Origin: Sphingobacteriales bacterium
GTDB taxonomy: Bacteria > Bacteroidota > Bacteroidia > Sphingobacteriales > Sphingobacteriaceae
Length of the DNA: 36,595 nucleotides
Direction: 5' to 3'
Assembly (NCBI GenBank): GCA_015654985.1
Contig: JAATFW010000328.1
Span: 1 to 36,595 of the forward strand
The notes beneath the pieces are model-generated. The model worked only from the letters and a program-made list of their open reading frames with translations. It ran no database searches and was not told where the DNA came from. The position numbers and the translations under genes are program-made. This document shows positions 27,170 through 34,341 of this stretch, piece by piece (positions within the stretch are counted from its first letter, which is position 1; the number at the start of each line of letters is the position of its first letter).

Positions 27170-27691
27170 TTACAACATAAATTCCTTTTCATTAATAGCG
27201 CTTATTTTACCGGCTGCCTTTACAATAAGGGCATTAAACCCTTCTTTATAATCAAACTGCAGGTCTTCATGAAGTTTTAAGATTGTTTTTCTGACCTTTT
27301 GCAACTGTCTGATCAGTAACATATATAATGCTTTCTGTGATGATTTTATACTTCCATGCTCCAGAAGATTATCGCAATACCAAAGGAGAAGTTCAACCTC
27401 AGCTACCGGCATACCGGTATACTTTATATGTTTATTGAGGATGCGGAGTATTTTTCGTAACTCTTTTGTTTTCTGATAAGAGTTCCGCGAGAGAATATGG
27501 AAGCTTTCCTGTAATGAAAGTTTTACAGACTGAAGGTAACTTTCAGGATTGGCTGATTCAAACAGTAAATAATTAAGAAACTCTTTATTATCCCTTTTAA
27601 ATTTCGCCAGTTTAAGGCAGATTTCTACCAGCGCGGTACTTTCAAGTAATTTTAATTCCTTTTTAATTTCACTTATTCTTTCTGGTTTCAT
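27170..27691 (-). CDS. Hypothetical helical protein
   Basis: 173 residues, almost entirely predicted helix and strongly basic, with Lys/Leu-rich stretches (for example KELRKILRILNKHIKYTG at about 76-93). No signal peptide, no membrane segment, no motif I recognise. Two nearby cysteines (C20, C106) are not arranged as a metal site. It lies 30 nt upstream of the sigma factor on the same strand, so it may be the first gene of that operon, and it is divergent from the symporter gene. Confidence 0.65.
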   Translation of the reverse strand: MKPERISEIKKELKLLESTALVEICLKLAKFKRDNKEFLNYLLFESANPESYLQSVKLSLQESFHILSRNSYQKTKELRKILRILNKHIKYTGMPVAEVELLLWYCDNLLEHGSIKSSQKALYMLLIRQLQKVRKTILKLHEDLQFDYKEGFNALIVKAAGKISAINEKEFML

Positions 27692-27704
27692 TCTGAAGCT
27701 GTAA

Positions 27705-27736
27705 TTTGGCAGGTAAAGCTAATTATTTTACATTTG
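27705..27736 (+). promoter_or_regulatory. Promoter of the symporter gene
   Basis: TTTG (27705-27708), 20 nt, TACATTTG (27729-27736): close to a perfect Bacteroidota promoter, 20 nt before the ATG. Confidence 0.65.
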
Positions 27737-27756
27737 TCGACGGTTAATTTGTTTAC

Positions 27757-29154
27757 ATGAAGTTAAAACAAGCAGGTTTTACTGCTATTATTACCATATC
27801 TATAGCAGCAATTCTTCTCTTTCTTAATCATTACAATCTGCTTGCTGTCCCTGGTCCCGTTCTGAAGTTTTCGAGATGGCTGGCAATAGCCGGCCTGGTT
27901 CTGTATGGAATTAAGAAAAGATCGCTTACTTCATGGATCCTGATTGCTATGATGATCGGTGCTGCCATAGGTCATGATTATCCTGAGCTTGCGTTAAACC
28001 TGCAGGTTTTGAGCAAGATCTTCCTTAAAATGATAAAAACGATCGTAGGTCCCCTGCTTTTTGCTACGCTGGTTTATGGCATTGCCGGTCATGCCGATTT
28101 GAAACAGGTAGGACGAATGGGCTGGAAATCTATTCTGTATTTTGAAATTGTAACCACTGTGGCCCTGTTTATAGGACTTGCAGCAATTAATATTTCAAAA
28201 GCGGGGGTAGGTATTAAAATTCCCCCAACGCTTCATGAGGAACTCCCTCAGGTGCCTCCGCAGTCTGCCAATGACATCATCCTGCATATCTTTCCTGAGA
28301 ATATAGCCAAATCAATGGCCGAAGGGCAAATTCTCCAGATCGTTATTTTCAGTATCGTTTTTGGCATCGGGCTGGCTCTCGTTCGTGAAGATAAACGGAT
28401 GCCCATGCTGCGCTTTACTGAAAGCCTGGCAGAGGTAATGTTTAAATTTACCAATATCGTAATGTATTTTGCCCCTATCGGGGTAGGCGCTGCTATTGCA
28501 TATACCGTTGGACATATGGGATTAGGCATCCTGGTGAATCTTTTTCAGTTGCTGGCTACTTTGTATGTCGCGTTGATCGTTTTCCTCCTGGGCGTTTTAT
28601 TACCGATTGCTTTTTTTACCGGCGTCCCTCTTAAGCGCTTTATTGGAGCTATTGCAGGCCCCGTTTCTATTGCCTTTGCCACCACCAGTTCCGAAGCGGC
28701 CCTTCCAAGGGCTATGGAAAACCTTGAGAAGCTTGGTGTTCCTCGTAAAATCGTAGCTTTTGTGATGCCTACAGGCTATAGCTTTAATCTTGACGGCACC
28801 ACTTTATACCTGGCTCTTGCAGCTATATTCGTTGCCCAGGCCGCCGGTATGCATCTTAGTTTCGGGCATCAGCTTCTGATCGTTTTTACCCTGATGTTAA
28901 CCAGTAAAGGAGTGGCCGGAGTGCCGAGGGCTTCCCTGGTTATTCTTCTCGGAACGGCTTCTTCTTTCGGGATGCCAAGCTGGCCCATCTTTATTATCCT
29001 TGGTATTGATGAACTGATGGACATGGCCCGTACCTCAGTGAACGTTATAGGGAACTGCCTGGCCACCATCGTTGTTGCCAAATGGGAAAAAGAGTTTAAT
29101 CCTGAAGACCAGGTATCAACCCATAATCAACAACCCATAACTCATAACCCGTAA
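27757..29154 (+). CDS. Dicarboxylate/amino acid:cation symporter (DAACS family)
   Basis: 465 residues. Full GltP/DctA-type membrane transporter: two extra hydrophobic helices at the N-terminus, FLKMIKTIVGPLLFATLVYG (about 90-109), the serine-rich re-entrant loop ATTSSEAALP (about 308-317), PTGYSFNLDGTTLY (about 334-347) with its cation-binding NLDGT, and the second hairpin around SKGVAGVPRAS. Imports glutamate, aspartate or C4-dicarboxylates with protons or sodium. The last 11 or so residues (THNQQPITHNP) and the stop codon come from a heptamer array. Confidence 0.93.
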   Translation: MKLKQAGFTAIITISIAAILLFLNHYNLLAVPGPVLKFSRWLAIAGLVLYGIKKRSLTSWILIAMMIGAAIGHDYPELALNLQVLSKIFLKMIKTIVGPLLFATLVYGIAGHADLKQVGRMGWKSILYFEIVTTVALFIGLAAINISKAGVGIKIPPTLHEELPQVPPQSANDIILHIFPENIAKSMAEGQILQIVIFSIVFGIGLALVREDKRMPMLRFTESLAEVMFKFTNIVMYFAPIGVGAAIAYTVGHMGLGILVNLFQLLATLYVALIVFLLGVLLPIAFFTGVPLKRFIGAIAGPVSIAFATTSSEAALPRAMENLEKLGVPRKIVAFVMPTGYSFNLDGTTLYLALAAIFVAQAAGMHLSFGHQLLIVFTLMLTSKGVAGVPRASLVILLGTASSFGMPSWPIFIILGIDELMDMARTSVNVIGNCLATIVVAKWEKEFNPEDQVSTHNQQPITHNP

Positions 29155-29399
29155 TTCATAACTCATAACCCGTAATTCATAACTTATAATTCATAACTTA
29201 TAATTCGTAATTCATAACCCGTAATTCATAACTTATAATTCATAACCCATAATCCATAACTCATAACCCGTAATTCATAACTTATAATCCATAATCCATA
29301 ATCCATAACCCATAACTCATAACCCATAATTCATAACTTATAATCCATAATCCATAACTCATAAGTCATAATTCATAACCCATAATTCATAACTCATAA
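29120..29399 (+). repeat. Heptamer tandem array, 40 units
   Basis: 280 bp in exactly forty 7-bp steps with no insertion or deletion, built from cccataa, ctcataa, ttcataa, tccataa, cttataa, cccgtaa and a few single variants. Higher-order patterns recur, for example cccgtaa-ttcataa-cttataa. The first five units are coding (end of the symporter gene); the array ends 11 nt before the next start codon. It is the longest array in the window. Confidence 0.95.
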
Positions 29400-29410
29400 T
29401 TTATTAAAGC

Positions 29411-29911
29411 ATGAGCGATAGAGGAAAAAAGATATTTTTAGCACTGAGTATTGTGATCCCTTTTCTCATATACTGTGTATATTATTACGGGATGATGGTA
29501 AAAAATGCGCCATACAAGTTTTCAGAATTCGAATCGATGACCTTTAAATATGGGCTGGGAGATAACATGGTTAATCAGTATGATTCCAGGACTGCACGTT
29601 ATCAATACCTTAACGATAAAGATTCTTTAGTGCAGAAGCAGGTGAAACTTACTAAAGATGATTTACTTTATCTGCACAGGAAAGCCGCAGAATATGGTTT
29701 CTGGGACTTCCCCTCCGAAATGAAAGGCCCTGCACTGACCCCCGGTCAAAGCTCACCTCATTATTATCTGGAATTTAAATATCAGCGAAAATCCAAAAAA
29801 GTAATGTTTGACCTGAACTATAATGGAAATCCAAAACTAAAAGATGCCGTCAGGCAGTTGATAGAAATTGTCAGCAAAACTATTAATACAGCAGAAGAAC
29901 GCGGTAAGTAG
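29411..29911 (+). CDS. Hypothetical membrane-anchored protein
   Basis: 166 residues. One N-terminal transmembrane anchor (about 8-30, after the basic RGKK), then a soluble domain outside the membrane with TFKYGLGDNMVNQYDSRTA and a helix-rich segment YLHRKAAEYGFWDFPSEM (about 86-105), which resembles small Bacteroidota proteins of unknown function that sense or bind envelope components. No catalytic motif. It is preceded by the 40-unit array and followed at once by another array. Confidence 0.65.
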   Translation: MSDRGKKIFLALSIVIPFLIYCVYYYGMMVKNAPYKFSEFESMTFKYGLGDNMVNQYDSRTARYQYLNDKDSLVQKQVKLTKDDLLYLHRKAAEYGFWDFPSEMKGPALTPGQSSPHYYLEFKYQRKSKKVMFDLNYNGNPKLKDAVRQLIEIVSKTINTAEERGK

Positions 29912-29995
29912 GTTGCGGGTTGTGAGTTGTAAGTTGCAGGTTGTGAGTTGCTGGTTGCAGTTTGTAAGTTGCTGGTTGCAGGCTGTGAGTTATGG
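29912..29995 (-). repeat. Heptamer tandem array (12 units)
   Basis: gttgcgg, gttgtga, gttgtaa, gttgcag, gttgtga, gttgctg, gttgcag, tttgtaa, gttgctg, gttgcag, gctgtga, gttatgg, starting on the base after the stop codon of the preceding gene. Read on the minus strand the units are of the aac-yy-nn type. Confidence 0.88.
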
Positions 29996-30046
29996 GTTTC
30001 CAGCGATTTTAAAAATTGATTTAAATATACAACACACTTTTATAGC
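29996..30046 (+). repeat. AT-rich flank element 4
   Basis: GTTTCCAGCGATTTTAAAAA, then TTGATTTAAATATACAACAC to TTTTATAGC. Repeats with small changes at 30141-30193, in both cases directly after a heptamer array. Confidence 0.6.
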
Positions 30047-30079
30047 TGATAATCATAGAGTTGGAAATGTGTTCTACCG

Positions 30080-30141
30080 TTTGTAGGTTGCGGATTGTAA
30101 GTTGTAGCTCTAGGCTGTGGGTTGCAGGTTGTGAGCGATAG
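30080..30141 (-). repeat. Heptamer tandem array (about 9 units, one slipped)
   Basis: tttgtag, gttgcgg, attgtaa, gttgtag, ctctag (6 bp), gctgtgg, gttgcag, gttgtga, gcgatag. Same unit set as the array at 29912, but more decayed. Confidence 0.75.
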
Positions 30142-30193
30142 TTTCCGGCCATTTTCTGAAAATTGATTTAAATCTGTAACAGATGTTTTGCGG
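30141..30193 (+). repeat. AT-rich flank element 5
   Basis: GTTTCCGGCCATTTTCTGAA, then AATTGATTTAAATCTGTAAC, AGATGTTTTGCGG. Matches element 4 over its first 45 or so positions. Array plus element therefore occur twice in a row here, about 150 bp apart. Confidence 0.6.
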
Positions 30194-30450
30194 TTCGTAG
30201 CCGTTTAGTAGGGGAAGGTACCGTGTGGTTTATAATTTAGTTAGTAAGTTTCGGCAATTATAATGCGTCCTGTCCTTATGGATGGACGAATTTAATTCAG
30301 AATTAATTGTGATGAATTTGCCGTAATTGCATCTAAAGCCAGGCGGCAGAACAATTTAAAGCCAGTGTTAACTACTGGATAGAGAATAAATAGAATAATA
30401 AATAGCAATAGTATCGGGCATTCTCCCTCTCTCTTTAATTGTTGATCTTT
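30194..30450. other. Gene-free end of the 29912-30450 region
   Basis: 257 nt after the two repeat units and before the permease stop codon. Short dyads are visible (CGTCC/GGACG around 30265-30288; CGGCAA near 30252 with TTGCCG near 30319), but nothing that I can call a gene, terminator with T-run, or known RNA. Confidence 0.4.
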
Positions 30451-31821
30451 TTAATTATTGATCTTTGAAGTTTCAGGTACAAAATAAATATAATAGATCA
30501 GTCCCGTAGCTGTCAGGGCTATTCCCAGCAGGGAAGGAACAAGTGCGGTTATAAGGGTGGCCACCATGAAAGTTACCTGAATCAAAAGCACAATTATAAG
30601 AGTATAGGGATATCCCCATGCTTTGTACGGGCGCAGAATTTCCGGGTACTTTCTTCTCAGTACGAATATCGATGCAAACGTTAAAACATTAAACACTGCG
30701 GAAGTAAAAGAGAAATAATCGATTACAGCTTCGTATGCACTTTGAGCCAGTGTAGAAAAAAGAATAAGGATGGTTGCCCATATTGCCTGCGCAAAAATGG
30801 AATGATTGGGCGTTTTGTATTTAGGATGAATTTTTGAAAGGGGACTGAAAAACAGCCCGTCTCTTGACATCGCAAACCAGGTGCGGCTTTTAACAAATAT
30901 TTGTGCGTTAACATTGCTAAAGGTATTTATCATGATTGCAATGACCACAAACAAAGCTCCTGCAGAACCTATCGCTGCCTGCATTGAATCTACTGCTACT
31001 GCTTTTGATGCAGCCATTTTTACAGGCCCCAGCAAATTTATATAGGCAGAGTTGATCAGCAGATACAGAAGCATTACCAGTCCGATACCAGCAAAGAGCG
31101 AAACAGGCAGATTTTTCGAAGGATTTTTTACCTCCTCTGCAACATAAGTTGCACCTTCCCACCCGCTATAGGCAAAAAAGCCATATCTTAAAGCGGTAAA
31201 TATCGCCAGTAAAGCGCCCCATCCCGACATGTTCGTAGCGGGCGACGAAAAATTTTCTTTATGGATGCCTGATGAAAATGCGGTAACTACAATGAGGATC
31301 AGTATGGCAATTTTCAGAAGACCAAATATATTCTGTAGAAATCCGCTGAGCTTTATTCCGCAGGAATTAAACAGGGAAAGTATTAATACAATGCAGATCG
31401 CCATAAAGGCAACCGGATATTTTGCAGGGCCCGGCAGAAAAAGAGATACCGCATTTTCTGAAAAAAACAGGGCTACAGCAGCTATGGCGCCTGTTTCTGA
31501 TACAAAAAACATAGCCCAGCCCCTTAGAAAAGTAATTATCGGCGGATACGCAGCTTTCAAAAAAACATAAGGCCCGCCCGAACGTGGCATCATTGCTACC
31601 AGCTCGGCATAGCATAAAGCCCCAAGAATAGTAGCGATCCCTCCCACAATCCAAACCCCATAGAACATACTTACCGAAGCGGTAATAAACATGATAGGAG
31701 CAGGAGTCCTGAATATTCCCGAACCAATAATCCGGTTAATTACGATGGAAAGGGTTTCCGGAAGTCCTAATTTTCTCTGAAGTTCTGTTTTTTCATCAAA
31801 CAGCGATTTTTTGTTTTGCAT
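30451..31821 (-). CDS. APC-superfamily amino acid permease
   Basis: 456 residues, about 12 membrane spans. The family start is clear: LGLPETLSIVINRIIGSGIF (19-38), where GSGIF is the substrate-contacting break in helix 1, followed by GALCYAELVAMMPRSGGPYV. The layout is that of the LAT/YfnA-type amino acid transporters, exchanging or importing neutral or other amino acids; the substrate is not evident. Stands alone on the minus strand, with a stem-loop region 100-160 nt upstream of its start codon. Confidence 0.9.
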   Translation of the reverse strand: MQNKKSLFDEKTELQRKLGLPETLSIVINRIIGSGIFRTPAPIMFITASVSMFYGVWIVGGIATILGALCYAELVAMMPRSGGPYVFLKAAYPPIITFLRGWAMFFVSETGAIAAVALFFSENAVSLFLPGPAKYPVAFMAICIVLILSLFNSCGIKLSGFLQNIFGLLKIAILILIVVTAFSSGIHKENFSSPATNMSGWGALLAIFTALRYGFFAYSGWEGATYVAEEVKNPSKNLPVSLFAGIGLVMLLYLLINSAYINLLGPVKMAASKAVAVDSMQAAIGSAGALFVVIAIMINTFSNVNAQIFVKSRTWFAMSRDGLFFSPLSKIHPKYKTPNHSIFAQAIWATILILFSTLAQSAYEAVIDYFSFTSAVFNVLTFASIFVLRRKYPEILRPYKAWGYPYTLIIVLLIQVTFMVATLITALVPSLLGIALTATGLIYYIYFVPETSKINN

Positions 31822-31917
31822 TCAGTTACTTTAAAGCAGCAATATAGGTATTTGTATCCAACCTCCATCCCTTACAACCCCACAAATGCCCCCGATATTT
31901 GCTTTTCTCATTCGATT

Positions 31918-31978
31918 TGCGGGTTGTTTTGAGCAGCAGCGTAAATGAGGCCCGGGGACATTGCTCAATTCACCCGCA
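31918..31978. promoter_or_regulatory. Interrupted stem-loop upstream of the permease gene
   Basis: TGCGGGT (31918-31924) pairs with ACCCGCA (31972-31978), and inside it TTGAGCA (31929-31935) pairs with TGCTCAA (31962-31968), separated by unpaired 4 and 3 nt. On the minus strand it would lie in the leader or promoter of the permease gene. I see no match to a known riboswitch. Confidence 0.45.
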
Positions 31979-32067
31979 GAGTGATAAAAAGCACGTAAAA
32001 CAGACTGGAATGAGAAATATATATATATGAAATAAGAAAGTATTAAAATATCCGAAGATTCTGTACC

Positions 32068-32098
32068 TTTGTTTAAAGCAAACCGGATGCTACCTTTG
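32068..32098 (+). promoter_or_regulatory. Orphan plus-strand promoter in the gene-free region
   Basis: TTTG (32068-32071), 19 nt, TACCTTTG (32091-32098): both Bacteroidota elements at the right distance. A second TACCTTTG overlaps the first element (32064-32071). The nearest gene downstream on this strand is lysC, 890 nt away; the nested dyad starts about 100 nt after the expected transcription start. Confidence 0.55.
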
Positions 32099-32202
32099 GG
32101 TTTCCCCAAGAAACAGGATCAACCTCATAGCCTTTTCCGGCACACATTCATTCTTCGTAAAAACACTTTACCGTCTTTAGCTCACGGAACCTACCCGGGT
32201 CG

Positions 32203-32352
32203 TACCTGCTTCGTACCTGCTTCTCCATGAATGAAGGCAGAGTGCATGGTAACTCCATGGCGAGTCCACATTAGTATAGATAAACGTGGACTCGATATGG
32301 AGTTACTGCACTTACACTAAAGAGTCATAGCGAGCCAGGTACGAAGCAGGTA
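32203..32352 (+). ncRNA. Nested 150-bp dyad: candidate structured RNA or palindromic repeat
   Basis: Outer arms TACCTGCTTCGTACCTG (32203-32219) and its exact complement at 32336-32352 (17 bp). Inside lies a second hairpin, 32241-32312: AGTGCA/TGCACT, GTAACTCCAT/ATGGAGTTAC and GAGTCCAC/GTGGACTC, all perfect, separated by 2- and 3-nt bulges, with a 16-nt loop at 32270-32285. CGTACCTGCTT is also directly repeated at 32201 and 32212. No reading frame is conserved through it. Either a non-coding RNA made from the promoter at 32068, or a MITE/REP-like dispersed repeat; I cannot decide between these. Confidence 0.55.
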
Positions 32353-32514
32353 TGGATCAGGAGGGTACAGGGGCCAGGCTGTATATGATATTAATAAACT
32401 GTTGGGGACAAAATGGCCGGGAAGCCGGTACAGCGTGGAAAACGTTTTGCTAAATTAGCTTTTTCAGAATAAAAAAGTAAATTTTTTCAATCCCGGCCGA
32501 TGCCCTGGAGCAGG

Positions 32515-32603
32515 GGGCTATGCCAACTTAAAACAAACGGGTTACGATAGCGGACTGGCAGAACGAGCTGGAACTGTAGAGGGCAATACCAACTTAAAAC
32601 AAA
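32515..32603 (+). repeat. Direct repeat of 23 bp in the gene-free region
   Basis: GGGCTATGCCAACTTAAAAC plus AAA at 32515-32537 recurs as GGGCAATACCAACTTAAAAC plus AAA at 32581-32603 (21 of 23 identical, 66-bp step). CTGGA precedes both. The last 15 bp are identical. Confidence 0.7.
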
Positions 32604-32987
32604 GGTAAATTCCCGGTCCGGGCCGTAAATGTAGCGGGCAGCTTTGGGAGAGGGTATAACCACTGGGGAGTTTTACGGTCAATTAATAAGGGGTTAAAAT
32701 TAAATATCAGCGTTAATTTTTCAAATCAGACAAAAAATATCAGGCTTTTGACTAATTTTAGCGCCTAAATTGAGAGATCAGAATAGGCTTCTTTGCAGCG
32801 TTTAAGCCTTATTTGAAATTATACTAATGAAGTTATCATGAGCATTTGCGGAAGATTACAACCAGGGAAGGACTTAACGACGTATCTTTCATTGATCGTT
32901 TAAAAAATAATATACTATATCAATAACTTAGCGAAGCGATCTCATTGAGGCCTTCAAAAAACAAACATTATATCAATATTTATACAA

Positions 32988-34298
32988 ATGAAGATTTTAA
33001 AATTCGGAGGAACGTCAGTTGGTAGCCCGGAGCGAATGAAAAAATTGCTTGATATTATCCGTCCTGAAGAAAAACAGATTGTAGTATTATCGGCTGTTGC
33101 AGGAACTACAAATAGCCTTGTGGAAATTTCACAAGCTTATTTAAACGGAGATAAACGGAAGGCTAAACAGCTTACTGATGTGCTTTTCGAGAATTATAAG
33201 GTTTTTGTAAACGATTTGTTCAGTACAAAGGAAGGCCGCAATAATGGAAATGAGCTGATCAACTATCATTTTACCCTGATCGGTTCATTCTCTACAGATT
33301 TATTTACCCCGGTTGAAGAAAAGATCATTTTAGCCCAGGGAGAGTTATTATCCACCTCCCTGTATCACTTTTATCTTACAGAAACCGGTGTGCGTTCGGT
33401 ATTGCTTCCGGCTCTCGATTTTATGAAAATTGATGAGGATAACGAACCTGTGGTGGAATACATAGGTTCGCACCTTCAGCCGATGCTTGATGAACGTGCC
33501 GATCAAACGCTGTTTATCACCCAGGGTTACATCTGCAGGAATTCATTTGGCGAGATTGATAACCTGCGCCGCGGGGGAAGTGATTATACCGCCTCGTTAA
33601 TAGGGGCAGCGATCCGTGCGGATGAAGTCCAGATCTGGACAGATATAGACGGCATGCATAATAATGATCCGCGGGTTGTAAAAGGGACTTCGCCGATCGC
33701 TCAGCTTTCGTTTGATGAGGCTGCCGAGCTTGCTTATTTTGGTGCAAAGATCCTTCATCCGCAAAGTGTTTTTCCGGCCCGGAAGTATCAGATTCCGGTA
33801 CGGCTGCTCAATACCCTGGAGCCTTCTGCTCCCGGAACCTTAATCACCAATGAGAGTGAAAAAGGCAGAATAAAGTCTATAGCTGCAAAAGATGGTATTG
33901 TAGCGATTAAAATACATTCGAGCAGAATGCTGCTGGCTTATGGTTTCCTTCGTAAGGTGTTTGAGATTTTTGAACGGTATAAAACGCCTATCGATATGAT
34001 CACAACTTCTGAGGTGGCAGTTTCTGTAACACTTGATGATACCCGTTACCTGGAAGAGATCTTAAAAGATCTGCAGGATTTTGGTACTGTTGAGGTTGAT
34101 AAAGATCAGACTATTGTATGTGTGGTTGGCGACTTTTCTTTTGATTCGCATGGTTTCGCTGCGCGTGTTTTCGAAGCGTTAAAGCATATTTCAATAAAAA
34201 TGATCTCTTACGGGGCCAGTAACTGTAATATTTCGTTGCTGGTAGATTCTTCAGATAAAACGGAAGCTTTAAGAAGCCTCCACGACCGTCTGTTTTAA
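32988..34298 (+). CDS. lysC: Aspartate kinase (lysine-branch operon)
   Basis: 436 residues. KFGGTSV (5-11), RRGGSDYTAS (194-203), WTDIDGMHNNDPRVV and FGAKILHP are all canonical, followed by two ACT-type regulatory segments (about 300-436; VAISVTLDDT and VCVVGDFS). Phosphorylates aspartate at the head of lysine/diaminopimelate synthesis; feedback by lysine is usual for enzymes with this architecture. It is followed by lysA after 43 nt, with a terminator-like hairpin between. Compare the more divergent paralogue at 7646. Confidence 0.94.
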   Translation: MKILKFGGTSVGSPERMKKLLDIIRPEEKQIVVLSAVAGTTNSLVEISQAYLNGDKRKAKQLTDVLFENYKVFVNDLFSTKEGRNNGNELINYHFTLIGSFSTDLFTPVEEKIILAQGELLSTSLYHFYLTETGVRSVLLPALDFMKIDEDNEPVVEYIGSHLQPMLDERADQTLFITQGYICRNSFGEIDNLRRGGSDYTASLIGAAIRADEVQIWTDIDGMHNNDPRVVKGTSPIAQLSFDEAAELAYFGAKILHPQSVFPARKYQIPVRLLNTLEPSAPGTLITNESEKGRIKSIAAKDGIVAIKIHSSRMLLAYGFLRKVFEIFERYKTPIDMITTSEVAVSVTLDDTRYLEEILKDLQDFGTVEVDKDQTIVCVVGDFSFDSHGFAARVFEALKHISIKMISYGASNCNISLLVDSSDKTEALRSLHDRLF

Positions 34299-34306
34299 TA
34301 CACTAT

Positions 34307-34334
34307 CCCTTCCCGCGGGGAAGGGTTTATTTTA
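34307..34334 (+). terminator. Terminator-like hairpin between lysC and lysA
   Basis: CCCTTCCC (34307-34314), loop GCG, GGGAAGGG (34318-34325), followed by TTTATTTTA. It ends only 8 nt before the lysA ATG. It may end the lysC transcript, limit read-through into lysA, or act as a leader structure for lysA. Confidence 0.65.
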
Positions 34335-34341
34335 GTTGCAC

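Larger units (their letters stand above)
31822..32987. other. Gene-free region of 1.2 kb between the permease and lysC
   Basis: No ORF with family features; a 92-codon frame on the minus strand (31831-32109) is not credible. It holds, in order, an interrupted stem at 31918-31978, a plus-strand promoter at 32068-32098, a nested dyad at 32203-32352, and a direct repeat at 32515/32581. The last 300 nt before lysC are AT-rich; a weak TATCTTTC near 32883 could be its -7 element. Confidence 0.6.

Noticed and set aside
31831-32109. 92-codon minus-strand frame upstream of the permease
   Set aside because: No signal, domain or start context; it crosses an inverted repeat and an AT-rich low-complexity stretch.
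32203-32352. Retron msr-msd RNA
   Set aside because: Nested stems recall one, but no reverse transcriptase gene lies anywhere in the window.
31822-32987. Lysine riboswitch for lysC-lysA
   Set aside because: I could not find the multi-helix conserved core of that riboswitch upstream of lysC, and the structured part is about 640 nt away from the start codon.
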